Of a stretch of 50,902 bases of DNA, positions 15,264 to 24,290 are shown piece after piece. Location of the stretch: the NCBI GenBank assembly GCA_052067355.1, contig JBQHQH010000021.1, positions 1 to 50,902 of the forward strand, in the 5' to 3' direction. The position numbers and the translations under genes were made by a program. The stretch's first letter is position 1. The number at the start of each line of letters is the position of its first letter. The notes under the pieces are model-generated. The model saw nothing but the letters and a program-made list of their open reading frames with translations, did no database searches and was not told where the DNA came from. Origin of the DNA: CABMKH01 sp040797625 (GTDB lineage: Bacteria; Bacillota; Clostridia; Tissierellales; Tissierellaceae).

Positions 15264-17693
15264 CTATCCCCTTTTAAATACGAGTTTATCGTCTTCAGAG
15301 TCTATTATTATATCATCTTCTCTAGATATATCTCCCTTTAACATCTCTTCAGCCAACTGATCCTCTATCATCCTCCTAATAGTCCTTTCAAGAGGTCTTG
15401 CACCATAAACTGGATCAAATCCCTGTTTACTTATATGTCTTCTAGTATTTTCAGTAACCTTAATACGAATATCTAGATCTTTCATTCTCTTTTCCAGATC
15501 ATCTATCATAATATCCACTATCTCTTTTACTTGTTCTTCTTTTAGAGAATGGAATACTATGACCTCATCTAATCTATTTAAGAATTCTGGTCTAAATGTC
15601 TTCTTTAACTCTTCAGTAATTGTCTCTTTCATTTTTTCATATTCTTCTTTGTCCTCATCTGTTGTAGTTGCAAATCCTAATACATTTTGTTTTCTAATAG
15701 ATGTCGCACCAACATTTGAGGTCATTATGATTACTGTATTCTTAAAATTAACAGTTCTCCCCTTAGAGTCAGTCAATCTTCCATCATCTAATATCTGCAA
15801 TAGCATATTAAACACATCTGGATGAGCCTTTTCTATTTCATCAAATAAAACTACTGAATATGGTTTTCTCCTAACAGCTTCGGTCAATTGACCACCTTCA
15901 TCATATCCTACATATCCTGGAGGAGAACCTACAAGTCTGGACACTGAATGTTTCTCCATGTATTCACTCATATCTATTCTTATCATGGCATCCTCATCGC
16001 CAAATAACGCCTCTGAAAGTGCCTTAGCCAAATAGGTCTTTCCTACACCTGTTGGCCCAACAAATATAAAGCTTCCAATAGGCTTGTTAGGATCTTTTAA
16101 ACCTACTCTAGATCTTCTTACAGCATTAGCTACTGCCTCAACACCTTGATCCTGACCTACGACTTTCTTATGAAGCAATTCTTCTAGATTTAACAATCTT
16201 TCAGATTCTTCAGTAGTCATTCTGCTAACTGGTACTCCAGTCCAATCTGATACTATCTTGGCTATCTCTTCATATCCTACTACCATATTTGTTTTCTGCT
16301 TTTCCTTTTTCCACTTTTCTTTGTTAGTAGATAACTCGTCTCTTATTTCTCTCTCCATGTCTCTTATCTTAGCTGCTTTTTCATAGTTTTGGGTATTTAC
16401 AGCTTCTTCTTTTTCTTGCTGCAATTCTTCCAATCTCTCTTCCAAATTCTTTAACTCATTTGGCGGAATATAGGCATTCACTCTAATCATAGACGCAGCT
16501 TCATCTATTAGATCTATAGCCTTATCAGGTAAAAATCTATCTGTAATATATCGACTAGATAGTTCTGCTGCTGCCTTTAAAGCCTCATCAGTTATCTTGA
16601 CTCTATGGTGAGCTTCATATTTATCCCTTAATCCTTCTAAAATCTTTATAGTATCCTCTACATTAGGTTCTTCAACCATTATAGGCTGAAGCCTTCTTTC
16701 CAATGCAGAATCCTTCTCTATATATTTCCTATATTCATCTATAGTAGTGGCTCCTATCATCTGAAGCTCCCCTCTTGCTAATACCGGTTTTAATATATTA
16801 GACGCATCTATTGCCCCCTCAGCAGCTCCAGCTCCTACGATTGTATGGAGTTCATCTATAAATAGGATAACGTCACCTGCAGCCTTTAACTCATTCATAA
16901 CTGATTTAAGTCTTTCTTCAAATTCTCCTCTATATTTAGCCCCTGCTATCATTCCCGGCAAATCCAATGTAACTATTCTCTTGCCCCTAATTATCTCAGG
17001 TATATTTCCCTCTATAATCTTTTGAGCTAATCCTTCAGCTATGGCAGTCTTACCTACACCTGGTTCTCCAATCAATACAGGATTATTTTTTGTTCTCCTA
17101 CTTAAGATCTGGATTACTCTCTCTATCTCCTTACTCCTCCCTATTACAGGATCTATACCGCCTTCTTCGGCTAATTTGTTTAAATCTATACTATACTTTT
17201 CTAGATTAGGAGTAGCTTGATTTTGATTGTCTTGGGCTTGATTTCCTCTACTTGTAGATTCAGATATCATATTTATGATCTTTTCTGCTAATTTATTTAT
17301 ATCTACGCCCAATCTCTGTAATACCACAATTGCAACTCCTTCACCTTCCGCTAGTAATCCAAGCATCAGATGTTCTGTTCCAATATAGTTATGTCCAAGA
17401 TTTCTAGCCTGCAATAGGCTCAATTCAAATATCCTCTTAGTTCTAGGTGTAAATCCAAGTATATCTGATTCTTCTACTCCCTTTCCAACTGCTTTCTCTA
17501 TCTCTTTTCTAGCTTTTTCAATGTCTACTCCAAATTCCTTTAGAGCGAGGGCTGCTACCCCTGTATCTTCAGCTATTAATCCAAGTAATATATGCTCAGT
17601 ACCAACATAATTATGTTTTAATCTCTTTGCCTCTTCTTGTGCTAATAGAATGGCTTTCTGTGCCTTTTCAGTAAATCTTCCAAACATAGCCAT
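15264..17693 (-). CDS. clpC: ATP-dependent protease ATPase subunit ClpC
   Basis: AAA+ unfoldase of 809 residues that feeds ClpP and receives arginine-phosphorylated proteins. Two Clp_N repeats occupy residues 1-145; D1 has Walker A GEPGVGKT and Walker B VILFIDELHT; a UVR-type coiled middle domain (LEERLEELQQEKEEAVNTQNYEKAAKIRDME) marks it as ClpC rather than ClpB; D2 has GPTGVGKT; and the LGF loop is in KQNVLGFATT. It follows mcsB by 1 bp. Confidence 0.98.
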   Translation of the reverse strand: MAMFGRFTEKAQKAILLAQEEAKRLKHNYVGTEHILLGLIAEDTGVAALALKEFGVDIEKARKEIEKAVGKGVEESDILGFTPRTKRIFELSLLQARNLGHNYIGTEHLMLGLLAEGEGVAIVVLQRLGVDINKLAEKIINMISESTSRGNQAQDNQNQATPNLEKYSIDLNKLAEEGGIDPVIGRSKEIERVIQILSRRTKNNPVLIGEPGVGKTAIAEGLAQKIIEGNIPEIIRGKRIVTLDLPGMIAGAKYRGEFEERLKSVMNELKAAGDVILFIDELHTIVGAGAAEGAIDASNILKPVLARGELQMIGATTIDEYRKYIEKDSALERRLQPIMVEEPNVEDTIKILEGLRDKYEAHHRVKITDEALKAAAELSSRYITDRFLPDKAIDLIDEAASMIRVNAYIPPNELKNLEERLEELQQEKEEAVNTQNYEKAAKIRDMEREIRDELSTNKEKWKKEKQKTNMVVGYEEIAKIVSDWTGVPVSRMTTEESERLLNLEELLHKKVVGQDQGVEAVANAVRRSRVGLKDPNKPIGSFIFVGPTGVGKTYLAKALSEALFGDEDAMIRIDMSEYMEKHSVSRLVGSPPGYVGYDEGGQLTEAVRRKPYSVVLFDEIEKAHPDVFNMLLQILDDGRLTDSKGRTVNFKNTVIIMTSNVGATSIRKQNVLGFATTTDEDKEEYEKMKETITEELKKTFRPEFLNRLDEVIVFHSLKEEQVKEIVDIMIDDLEKRMKDLDIRIKVTENTRRHISKQGFDPVYGARPLERTIRRMIEDQLAEEMLKGDISREDDIIIDSEDDKLVFKRG

Positions 17694-17694
17694 A

Positions 17695-18723
17695 TTATCC
17701 CTCCAAATCCTGTATAAAATTTCTTATAATCTGTGCTCTTGCTATATGTCTCTCTTTTTCATCCATGTCTTTTTCAAACTTCTTTTGAATATTTGCTGGT
17801 TGAATTTCTATCATCAATTTAGCAATATCTCCTATTTTTTCTCCATCTAACAGCCCCATTGCCTCACCTAACCTAATATTAGATAGATGATTCATGGCCT
17901 CCTCAGAAGCAATAATCCTACTATATCTTAAAATCCCAAGAGATCTATATATCTTGTCTTCTAATTCTAATACCTTTTTATCCATTAAATATTGACGTAT
18001 GCTTCTCTCTCTGCCTACTATCTGAGATATCACCTTATTTAATTTACCCATTATCTCCTCCTCAGATTCACCTAATGTAATCTGATTGGAAATCTGATAT
18101 AGATATCCAGATGCTTCAGAACCTTCACCATATAGTCCTCTAGCAGTGAGTCCTATCTTTCTTAACCCTTCTATGACACTTTCTATATTTCCAGTCATAG
18201 TTATACAAGGTAGATGTAACATTACAGAAGCCCTAAGTCCAGTGCCTACATTGGTAGGACAAGATGTCAAATATCCCCACTTTTCATCATAAGCATAGTC
18301 TAATTTTTCCTCTAATCCATCATCTATATGGGAACATAACTCCCATGCTCCCTCAAGGTTTAGCCCTGGAAATAAGGTCTGTATCCTAAGATGATCTTCT
18401 TCATTTATCATAATAGTAGCCCTCTCATCACCCCTTAGAAGAAAGCTGCTCTTGTCTCCTTGTTGTATCATACCAGGGCTAATCAGATGTTCTTCTATAT
18501 AAACCAATTGTTCTCTAGAAGATAAGTCCCTAATCCTAATAAATTTATAATTATCCTTAAGAACATCTTTTACATTATTAAGAATATATTCTGTCAACTT
18601 ATCAGATTCTACAATAGATAGATAGGATGGAAATTTATACTTAGTAATATTTCTGGCTACTCGTACTCTAGTACTAATCACCACATCTTCTTCTGCTGCT
18701 GGTCCATTTAGCCACTTGATCAT
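17695..18723 (-). CDS. mcsB: Protein arginine kinase McsB
   Basis: Phosphagen-kinase-fold enzyme that phosphorylates arginine in proteins, marking them for ClpCP and inactivating CtsR. The kinase signature STRVRVARN is at residues 17-25 and the catalytic loop is SCPTNVGTGLRASVMLHLP, with the reactive Cys. The C-terminal allosteric helix region with the pArg pocket (RGLYGEGSEASGYLYQISNQ) is intact. 342 residues. It is 4 bp from mcsA and 1 bp from clpC, in the conserved ctsR-mcsA-mcsB-clpC order. Confidence 0.97.
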   Translation of the reverse strand: MIKWLNGPAAEEDVVISTRVRVARNITKYKFPSYLSIVESDKLTEYILNNVKDVLKDNYKFIRIRDLSSREQLVYIEEHLISPGMIQQGDKSSFLLRGDERATIMINEEDHLRIQTLFPGLNLEGAWELCSHIDDGLEEKLDYAYDEKWGYLTSCPTNVGTGLRASVMLHLPCITMTGNIESVIEGLRKIGLTARGLYGEGSEASGYLYQISNQITLGESEEEIMGKLNKVISQIVGRERSIRQYLMDKKVLELEDKIYRSLGILRYSRIIASEEAMNHLSNIRLGEAMGLLDGEKIGDIAKLMIEIQPANIQKKFEKDMDEKERHIARAQIIRNFIQDLEG

Positions 18724-18727
18724 CTCA

Positions 18728-19234
18728 TCACCCCTTATAGCTCTTTAATTTTCCTTTTAGCTCTTTTAACTTATCCCTGATAATTGCAGCCTCTTCAAAC
18801 TCCTCCATCTTAACTGCATTTTCTAATCTTGTCTTTAAGCTGTCCTCTTCTCGTTTAAGATATATCCTCTCATTTGACCTTTTAGGAATCTTCCCTCTAT
18901 TTATATTATGCCCATGTAGTCCTCTTATTAATGGATCCAACTTATCTTTAAAGGTCTCATAGCATTGGCTACATCCAAATTTACCTTCTCTCTTAAAATC
19001 AGAATAGCTTAGACCACAGTTTTCACATTTATATTCTATATCTCTATCTTTATCTTCTTGCTTATTATCTATAAGTCCTGTAAATAACTTGTGCATTGAA
19101 AAAGGATTGTTGAAATCAAAATCATAATTTGCTGAAGCACATTCCTGACAAAGATGCTTTTCTTCTACTTTTCCATTGATTACCTTTGTATAATGAAGAT
19201 TAGCTTCATTTTTTCCACAAGATTCACATAACAT
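18728..19234 (-). CDS. mcsA: McsB activator McsA (UVR-motif zinc protein)
   Basis: 168 residues. Two four-cysteine zinc modules: CESC...CQEC near the N terminus and CENC...CSQC in the middle, then a C-terminal UVR motif (LKTRLENAVKMEEFEEAAIIRDKLKELK). McsA activates McsB and helps sense heat and thiol stress. The ATG has AGGAGAG upstream. It lies 12 bp after ctsR. Confidence 0.95.
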   Translation of the reverse strand: MLCESCGKNEANLHYTKVINGKVEEKHLCQECASANYDFDFNNPFSMHKLFTGLIDNKQEDKDRDIEYKCENCGLSYSDFKREGKFGCSQCYETFKDKLDPLIRGLHGHNINRGKIPKRSNERIYLKREEDSLKTRLENAVKMEEFEEAAIIRDKLKELKGKLKSYKG

Positions 19235-19246
19235 AATATCACTCTC

Positions 19247-19705
19247 CTATTTAAGCAAAATAAGAAGAATATTTCTCAATATATTGGCTCTAATTTCATT
19301 GGTATATTCTCCAATACATGCCAATGATCTATCCCCAATAGATACTTTTATTATTTCTTCTTCTCTCTTAGTTATTAATCCTTCTTCCAACAATCCCTCT
19401 ATTATATGATATGCTTTATTCTTAGTAATGGAATCACCAATAGTATTTACTATAATATTGCCAATATCCTTATTGTCTTCTATACCCACTTTTATTATCT
19501 TTATATACCCACCACCACCTCTCCTACTCTCTATATAATATCCTCTATACGGTGTAAATCGAGTTGATAGAACATAGTTTATCTGAGATGGTGAACACTC
19601 AAAATATTGAGCCATCTCATTTCTCTGTATTTCTATTATGCCATTTTCAGCATCTTTGATTAGTTCCTTAATAAATCTCTCTATACTATTACTCAACCCA
19701 GGCAT
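19247..19705 (-). CDS. ctsR: Heat-shock repressor CtsR
   Basis: Winged-HTH repressor of class III heat-shock genes. The HTH region is NEMAQYFECSPSQINYVLSTRF and the glycine-rich wing is RRGGGGYIKI; the C-terminal domain contacts McsB. I chose the ATG at 19705 (152 residues, the family length) because AAGGAGGT is 6 nt upstream. A TTG 13 codons earlier would place the ribosome site and the operator inside the gene. It starts the ctsR-mcsA-mcsB-clpC-radA operon and should repress its own transcription through the adjacent box. Confidence 0.95.
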   Translation of the reverse strand: MPGLSNSIERFIKELIKDAENGIIEIQRNEMAQYFECSPSQINYVLSTRFTPYRGYYIESRRGGGGYIKIIKVGIEDNKDIGNIIVNTIGDSITKNKAYHIIEGLLEEGLITKREEEIIKVSIGDRSLACIGEYTNEIRANILRNILLILLK

Positions 19706-19722
19706 CCTTGGACCTCCTTGAC

Positions 19723-19739
19723 TTTGACTATCTTTGTCC
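19723..19739 (-). promoter_or_regulatory. CtsR operator (heptad direct repeat)
   Basis: The minus strand reads GGACAAA-GAT-AGTCAAA, matching the CtsR consensus RGTCAAA-NAN-RGTCAAA with one mismatch in the first heptad. It lies 17 bp before the ctsR ATG and just ahead of the ribosome site, so a bound repressor would block the promoter or early elongation. Confidence 0.85.
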
Positions 19740-19755
19740 TTCAATTTAATATATT

Positions 19756-19776
19756 ACCCTAACCTTAAGTTAGGGT
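19756..19776. repeat. Palindrome after the transglutaminase gene
   Basis: Perfect arms ACCCTAAC and GTTAGGGT around CTTAA, 4 bp beyond the stop of the gene at 19781. A T-run follows only on the plus strand. It may be a weak terminator or a protein site in the ctsR promoter area. Confidence 0.6.
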
Positions 19777-19780
19777 ATTT

Positions 19781-20557
19781 TTAATATTCTCTCACTTTAT
19801 TATATTCACTATTTGGTTTTATCATACTTGTAGCTATATTTGCTTTTACAAATGCTGCATCATATGTTGTATCTATTATTACCCATTTATCTTCTATTAA
19901 AACTTCATTCCATGCATGATATATTTCTAAATCATTTTTATATCCTTTGACTAATTTAGTCGGAATACCTAAAGATCTCAACATACCAGCCATTAAAGCT
20001 GCATAATCATAACATATACCTGACTTAATATTTAAAGTCTCTTCTATGTTTGGAACATAGTCATCTGTCAAAGCTGCTGCCTTATTATAGTCATATGCTA
20101 TATTTTTTATAATATAATTATAGATACTATTGACCTTCTGTTTAGTTTTTACATCTTCCCTAGTTAAATCCATAGCTAGCTTTGTTGCTTGTCCTTCTCT
20201 CCAGTATACTGGTTGTGCCGATACTAGAAATGATTCATTCTGATTAAATTCAGGTACGAAGATAGTCTTCTTAGATACTACTCTATATCTATTTCCCTCT
20301 ATATTTTCCAATATCTTTATACTGTAATCTCCCTCACCTAATTGTAATGGTAGAACTTCTACCTTATTGTTCAAAATATAGAAATACTGACTAGCATCTT
20401 TTTCTACTAATACTCGCATATTTTCTCCATAATTAGAACTATCTATACTTAATATCTTACCATCACTATTAATTAAAAATGCATCAGCAGCAAAAGATTG
20501 TCCTGTAAAACTCAATAGCAAAATCATACTTAATAATACTAAAACTCTTTTTGTCAC
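19781..20557 (-). CDS. Secreted transglutaminase-like (cysteine peptidase fold) protein
   Basis: 258 residues. A signal peptide covers residues 1-23 (KR, then LVLLSMILLLSF, then SFA-A). The transglutaminase core carries the triad Cys182 (SGICYDYAAL), His214 (YHAWNE) and Asp229 (VIIDTTYD). Such domains act as peptidases or crosslinkers on cell-wall or extracellular proteins; the substrate here is unknown. The start is GTG at 20557 with AAGGGGAG 6 nt before it, right at the 3' edge of a cyclic-dinucleotide riboswitch. It stands alone between the EF-G-like gene and ctsR. Confidence 0.88.
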   Translation of the reverse strand: MTKRVLVLLSMILLLSFTGQSFAADAFLINSDGKILSIDSSNYGENMRVLVEKDASQYFYILNNKVEVLPLQLGEGDYSIKILENIEGNRYRVVSKKTIFVPEFNQNESFLVSAQPVYWREGQATKLAMDLTREDVKTKQKVNSIYNYIIKNIAYDYNKAAALTDDYVPNIEETLNIKSGICYDYAALMAGMLRSLGIPTKLVKGYKNDLEIYHAWNEVLIEDKWVIIDTTYDAAFVKANIATSMIKPNSEYNKVREY

Positions 20558-20569
20558 TATAAACTCCCC

Positions 20570-20648
20570 CTTCGAGAACTGGCTACCATTTTACAGGCCC
20601 TATAGTTTTGCGTCCTTACCTTTCGGCAAGTTTGCCTTTATCGTTTGA
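20570..20648 (-). promoter_or_regulatory. Cyclic di-GMP-I (GEMM-I) riboswitch
   Basis: The minus strand carries the family core in order: ACGATAAAGGCAAAC, a GCCGAAAGGT hairpin with GNRA loop, GGACGCAAAACTAT, then GGTAGCCAGTT as the tetraloop receptor side and a closing TCTCG. The leader has no terminator, and the gene's ribosome site begins within about 5 nt of the fold, so translational control is likely. Base position 20, which decides between c-di-GMP and cGAMP, looks like G by my alignment, but I am not certain of the register. Confidence 0.88.
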
Positions 20649-20718
20649 CAGTTTATAAGATATTAACTTGTCAAGTATAATTATACTACATATTTCTTCA
20701 AAATAAAAGAGATAAAGC

Positions 20719-20748
20719 AAAAAATGGCTAATGTTTAGCCATTTTTTG
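20719..20748 (-). terminator. Terminator after the EF-G-like gene
   Basis: AAAAAATGGCTAA and TTAGCCATTTTTT around CA, directly after the stop of the gene at 20751 on the minus strand, with a run of six T. Confidence 0.9.
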
Positions 20749-20750
20749 TC

Positions 20751-22814
20751 TTATTCTCTATCTTTTTTTGCTTCTTCGATAATTTTCTCCATAATATTCG
20801 ATGGTACTTCGTCATATCTTGCAAATTCCATGGTAAATTCTCCTCTAGCTTGAGTCATACTTCGCAGATCTATAGCATATTCAAACATCTCAGCATGAGG
20901 TGCTTCAGCTATTACCAATTGTGAACCATCGTCCTGTGGTTCCATACCTAGTATCCTACCTCTACGCTTGTTCATGTCTCCCATTATATCTCCCATGTAT
21001 TCTTCAGGAATGTTTACTTCTACCTTGACTACAGGTTCCAATAATATTGGTTTTGCAGCTTGAATTCCCTTTTTAAATGCTAAAGATGCTGCTATTTTAA
21101 ATGCCATTTCATTAGAGTCTACTGGATGATAAGAACCATCGAATAATACTGCCTTTACATTTACAACAGGATATCCGGCTAAGATACCATTATTTAGAGA
21201 TTCTCTAAGCCCTTTTTCTACTGCTGGGAAGAAGTTTCTAGGAACTGCTCCACCAAATACCTCTTCTTCAAATGCAAAGTCTTCATCTGTAGGTTCAAAT
21301 CTTATATGGACATCACCATATTGCCCTGCTCCACCTGATTGTTTTTTATGTTTTCCCTGTACTGATGAAGTTCCTTTAATAGTCTCTCTATATGCTATCT
21401 TTGGATTTGAAAGGACAATATCTACATCAAAGGTATTTTTTAACTTATCTGTAATTACTGCCAATTGCATATTTCCTTGGCCACCAATTAATAATTGTTT
21501 AGTTTCAGAATTTCTCTCCAATGTAAAAGTTGGATCCTCTTCAGTAAGTCTCTGTAATGAAGTACCTATCTTTTCCTCATCACCTTTGGTCTTAGGCTCC
21601 ACTGCAAGGAATAATGTAGGTTGTGGATAGGATAATTCTTCATATTGGGTATGGTTGTTTTTATCACATATACTATCTCCAGTCTGTGTATACTGTAATT
21701 TAGAAGTAGCTCCAATATCTCCTGCAATGATTTCATTTATCTCTATTTGATTTTTACCCCTTAATACAAATAATCCACCTAGTTTTTCAACCTTATCCTT
21801 ATTAGGATTATAGATATCCATATCTTTGGTCAATTTACCTGAAAGGACTTTAAATAGTGACAATTTACCTACAAATGGATCTACTATTGTTTTAAATACT
21901 ATAGCAGAAAATGGCTCTTTTACGTCCATCTTTCTCTCAATATCTTCCCCATCTTTTGTCGCTTTTGTTACACCTATATCTGCTGGTGATGGAATATATC
22001 TTTCGATTACGCTCAATAGATAATCTATTCCTATGGCTTTTTCCGCAGAGCCTAAAAATACTGGAACTAGATCTCCATTTGCTACAGACTGTCTCAGTCC
22101 CTTAGCAATTTCTTCTGTAGTAAAGGGTTCTCCATCAAAATACTTCATCATCAATTCATCATCAGTTTCCGCTACTTTTTCCATTAAGTTTTCTCTAATA
22201 TCTTCTATCTCTTGTTTTTCATTGTCTCTTAGGGGTATGTCTTCTCTCTTACCGTCTACATATTTATAGGCTACCTCATCTCTAACATTTACAAAACCTT
22301 TGAAGTCCTCAGCCTTTCCTATAGGCAGTGCAAATGGGTAGATTTTATCTCCAAATTCTCCTCTTAGTTCTTCAATTAACTTTTCAAAGTTTACGTTTTC
22401 TTTATCCATCTTGTTTATGAATATAAATCTTGGTCGCCTATGCTTTTCAAGCAACTTCCATGCTTTTTCTGTACCTACCTCTATACCAGAAGAAGCATCT
22501 ATTACTAAAATAGCACCTTCGCTTGCTCTAAGGGCACCATATGTCTCCCCTACGAAATCAAAATATCCTGGAGTATCCATTATATTTATCTTTTTATCAT
22601 TCCATTCTATAGGTATTGATGTAGTACCTATAGATACCTTTCGTGCAATCTCTTCTTTTCCAAAGTCAGAAATCGTATTCCCATCGTCTACTCTACCTTG
22701 TCTATTGGTAACTCCAGCTACCAGTAGAGCAGCTTCTGTTAATGTTGTTTTTCCACTACCACTGTGTCCAATTAAAGCTACGTTTCTAATTTGATCCGTT
22801 TTGTATGTTTTCAT
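20751..22814 (-). CDS. Elongation factor G-like GTPase (EF-G paralogue)
   Basis: 687 residues with all translational-GTPase motifs: G1 GHSGSGKT (16-23), G3 DTPGYFDF, G4 NKMDKEN, then domains II-V, ending in the EF-G type C terminus (KRRGRILGMEPQDDGSQ, LRSMTQARGEFTMEFARY). G1 starts GHSGSGKT rather than the GHIDAGKT of housekeeping EF-G, and domain I is divergent, so this is the EF-G2/EF-G-like subgroup whose role is not settled. It stands outside any rpsL-rpsG operon and has its own terminator. The ATG is preceded by AGGGGG. Confidence 0.9.
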   Translation of the reverse strand: MKTYKTDQIRNVALIGHSGSGKTTLTEAALLVAGVTNRQGRVDDGNTISDFGKEEIARKVSIGTTSIPIEWNDKKINIMDTPGYFDFVGETYGALRASEGAILVIDASSGIEVGTEKAWKLLEKHRRPRFIFINKMDKENVNFEKLIEELRGEFGDKIYPFALPIGKAEDFKGFVNVRDEVAYKYVDGKREDIPLRDNEKQEIEDIRENLMEKVAETDDELMMKYFDGEPFTTEEIAKGLRQSVANGDLVPVFLGSAEKAIGIDYLLSVIERYIPSPADIGVTKATKDGEDIERKMDVKEPFSAIVFKTIVDPFVGKLSLFKVLSGKLTKDMDIYNPNKDKVEKLGGLFVLRGKNQIEINEIIAGDIGATSKLQYTQTGDSICDKNNHTQYEELSYPQPTLFLAVEPKTKGDEEKIGTSLQRLTEEDPTFTLERNSETKQLLIGGQGNMQLAVITDKLKNTFDVDIVLSNPKIAYRETIKGTSSVQGKHKKQSGGAGQYGDVHIRFEPTDEDFAFEEEVFGGAVPRNFFPAVEKGLRESLNNGILAGYPVVNVKAVLFDGSYHPVDSNEMAFKIAASLAFKKGIQAAKPILLEPVVKVEVNIPEEYMGDIMGDMNKRRGRILGMEPQDDGSQLVIAEAPHAEMFEYAIDLRSMTQARGEFTMEFARYDEVPSNIMEKIIEEAKKDRE

Positions 22815-23157
22815 TATACATTGCCCCCTTAACCAGTGTTATTTATCTAAAAGACTTTAATATTATTAAAACCTTTTTTCACAACTTTAAGTATAACAAT
22901 AACTTTCTGACAATTATTATATAATATTGATTATATCACGAAACAGAAGAATATCATAGTATTTTTTACAATAGGGAAGTAAGTTCTCACTTGCAGAATA
23001 TTGATTAATATGAACTTTCTATCTATAAGCTGGCTTATAGTTTCTAGATACACTTCAAAGATAGTGCTTTTCTTTATACAAAAAAAGATGAAAATCTTAT
23101 CATGATTTCCATCTTTTTTGTATATCTATTCATTGCTCTAATATCTATATTATCTTC
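22815..23157. other. 343-bp intergenic stretch with hairpins, no gene seen
   Basis: AT-rich DNA upstream of the EF-G-like gene. Near 23024-23041 is a perfect palindrome CTATAAGC-TG-GCTTATAG flanked by TATCTATA and TAGATA. Near 23079-23122 is a hairpin with arms AAAAAAGATGGAAATC and GATTTTCATCTTTTTT, which would terminate the YeiH gene. No ribosome site with a convincing ORF and no riboswitch consensus was seen. Confidence 0.6.
23079..23122 (-). terminator. Terminator after the YeiH-type gene
   Basis: A long imperfect hairpin of AAAAAAGATG(G)AAATC paired with GATTTTCATCTTTTTT, with A- and T-runs on both sides, 36 bp after the stop of the gene at 23158. Confidence 0.75.
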
Positions 23158-24213
23158 CTAAATCTGTCCCATAAAAGCTTGAACTCCAAAGGAAACTATA
23201 ACTACTAAGGCCGAAATTAAAAATCCATGAACCATAGGTAAAAACCCAGACTTTGAAACTTCTTTAAAGTTTGTATTAAGCCCAATCGCTCCCAGAGCCA
23301 TAACCATAAAAAATTTGCTAATAGTTGATATACTTTCACTTAGTGATTGAGATATAATTCCTATACTCTTTGCCCCTACTACGGCTAAAAACATAAGTAT
23401 AAACCAAGGAAATATATTTTTAATATTTACTTTCTCTTTACTCTTACCGTATATATTGCTATCTTTAGCATTTAACCTTTCATTTATATAAGAAAATATC
23501 AATACTGCTGGTACTATGGACAATGTCCTAGTAAGTTTTACTATAATTGCAAAGCTTCCTGCTATATCGGAAAATGCATATCCTGTAGCAACTACTGATG
23601 ATGTATCATTTACTGCCGTTCCTGCCCATAATCCAAATCCTAAATCACTCATTCCAAAATATCTTCCTGCTATAGGAAAGAGCACTACCATTACAATGTC
23701 AAATATAAATGTAGCTGATATGGAATAGGCTATATCACTGTCCTCGGCCTCTATAGTGGGCGCAATTGCTGCAATAGCTGAAGCTCCACAGATTCCAGTA
23801 CCTGCCGATATAAGTCCTGATAGCTTCCAATTCATCCCAAATAATTTTCCCAAATAATATCCTCCGCCAAAAGCAACAAGTAGTGTAAAGGTCATTACAA
23901 ATAATGAATATTTACCAACTTCCAATACTTGAGCAAAGCTTAAAGTACCACCCATTAATATTATGGCAAATTTTAATATCCTCTTAGATACAAATTTCAT
24001 TCCATCATTAAAGATTTCATTTTTATAGATAATAGGATTTATTGTCATTCCAAGTAATAGAGCAAATACTCCTGGGCTAATGAGGTTTCCTGGAATTAAC
24101 TTACTAAGTTTAGCAGATATGATTGCTACTAAAATAGATAATATAATCCCTGGTGAGTATCTTTTTATCAAATTTTTCACTCCTCTATATGATTTTCTAA
24201 TCTGACTAGTCAT
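23158..24213 (-). CDS. YeiH-family putative sulfate exporter (UPF0324)
   Basis: 351 residues with about ten membrane segments, e.g. GIILSILVAIISAKLS, FAIILMGGTLSF, LFVMTFTLLVAFGGGYYLGKL and IFDIVMVVLFPIAGRYFG. The family motif GTGICGASAIAAIAPTI is in the middle and GTAVNDTSSVVATGYAFS follows. Members are proposed to export sulfate or sulfur compounds; the substrate here is not shown. The gene is divergent from a LysR regulator, the standard yeiE-yeiH layout, which argues that the LysR protein controls it. Confidence 0.88.
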   Translation of the reverse strand: MTSQIRKSYRGVKNLIKRYSPGIILSILVAIISAKLSKLIPGNLISPGVFALLLGMTINPIIYKNEIFNDGMKFVSKRILKFAIILMGGTLSFAQVLEVGKYSLFVMTFTLLVAFGGGYYLGKLFGMNWKLSGLISAGTGICGASAIAAIAPTIEAEDSDIAYSISATFIFDIVMVVLFPIAGRYFGMSDLGFGLWAGTAVNDTSSVVATGYAFSDIAGSFAIIVKLTRTLSIVPAVLIFSYINERLNAKDSNIYGKSKEKVNIKNIFPWFILMFLAVVGAKSIGIISQSLSESISTISKFFMVMALGAIGLNTNFKEVSKSGFLPMVHGFLISALVVIVSFGVQAFMGQI

Positions 24214-24244
24214 TATTTCATATTGATTTTATCAGCATCCTATT

Positions 24245-24290
24245 ATAATATCAAATTATCATTTATTATATATATATAATTTGATATTAT
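24245..24290. promoter_or_regulatory. Perfect inverted repeat between the YeiH and LysR genes
   Basis: Arms ATAATATCAAATTAT (24245-24259) and ATAATTTGATATTAT (24276-24290) are exact reverse complements, 16 bp apart. Each arm contains a T-N11-A spacing typical of LysR boxes. It lies centrally in the 108-bp divergent region, so it is the likely regulator binding site and can cover both promoters. Confidence 0.8.

Noticed and set aside
19247..19744. Start of CtsR at the TTG at 19744
   Set aside because: It would place the CtsR box and the AAGGAGGT ribosome site within the coding region; the ATG at 19705 gives the normal length.
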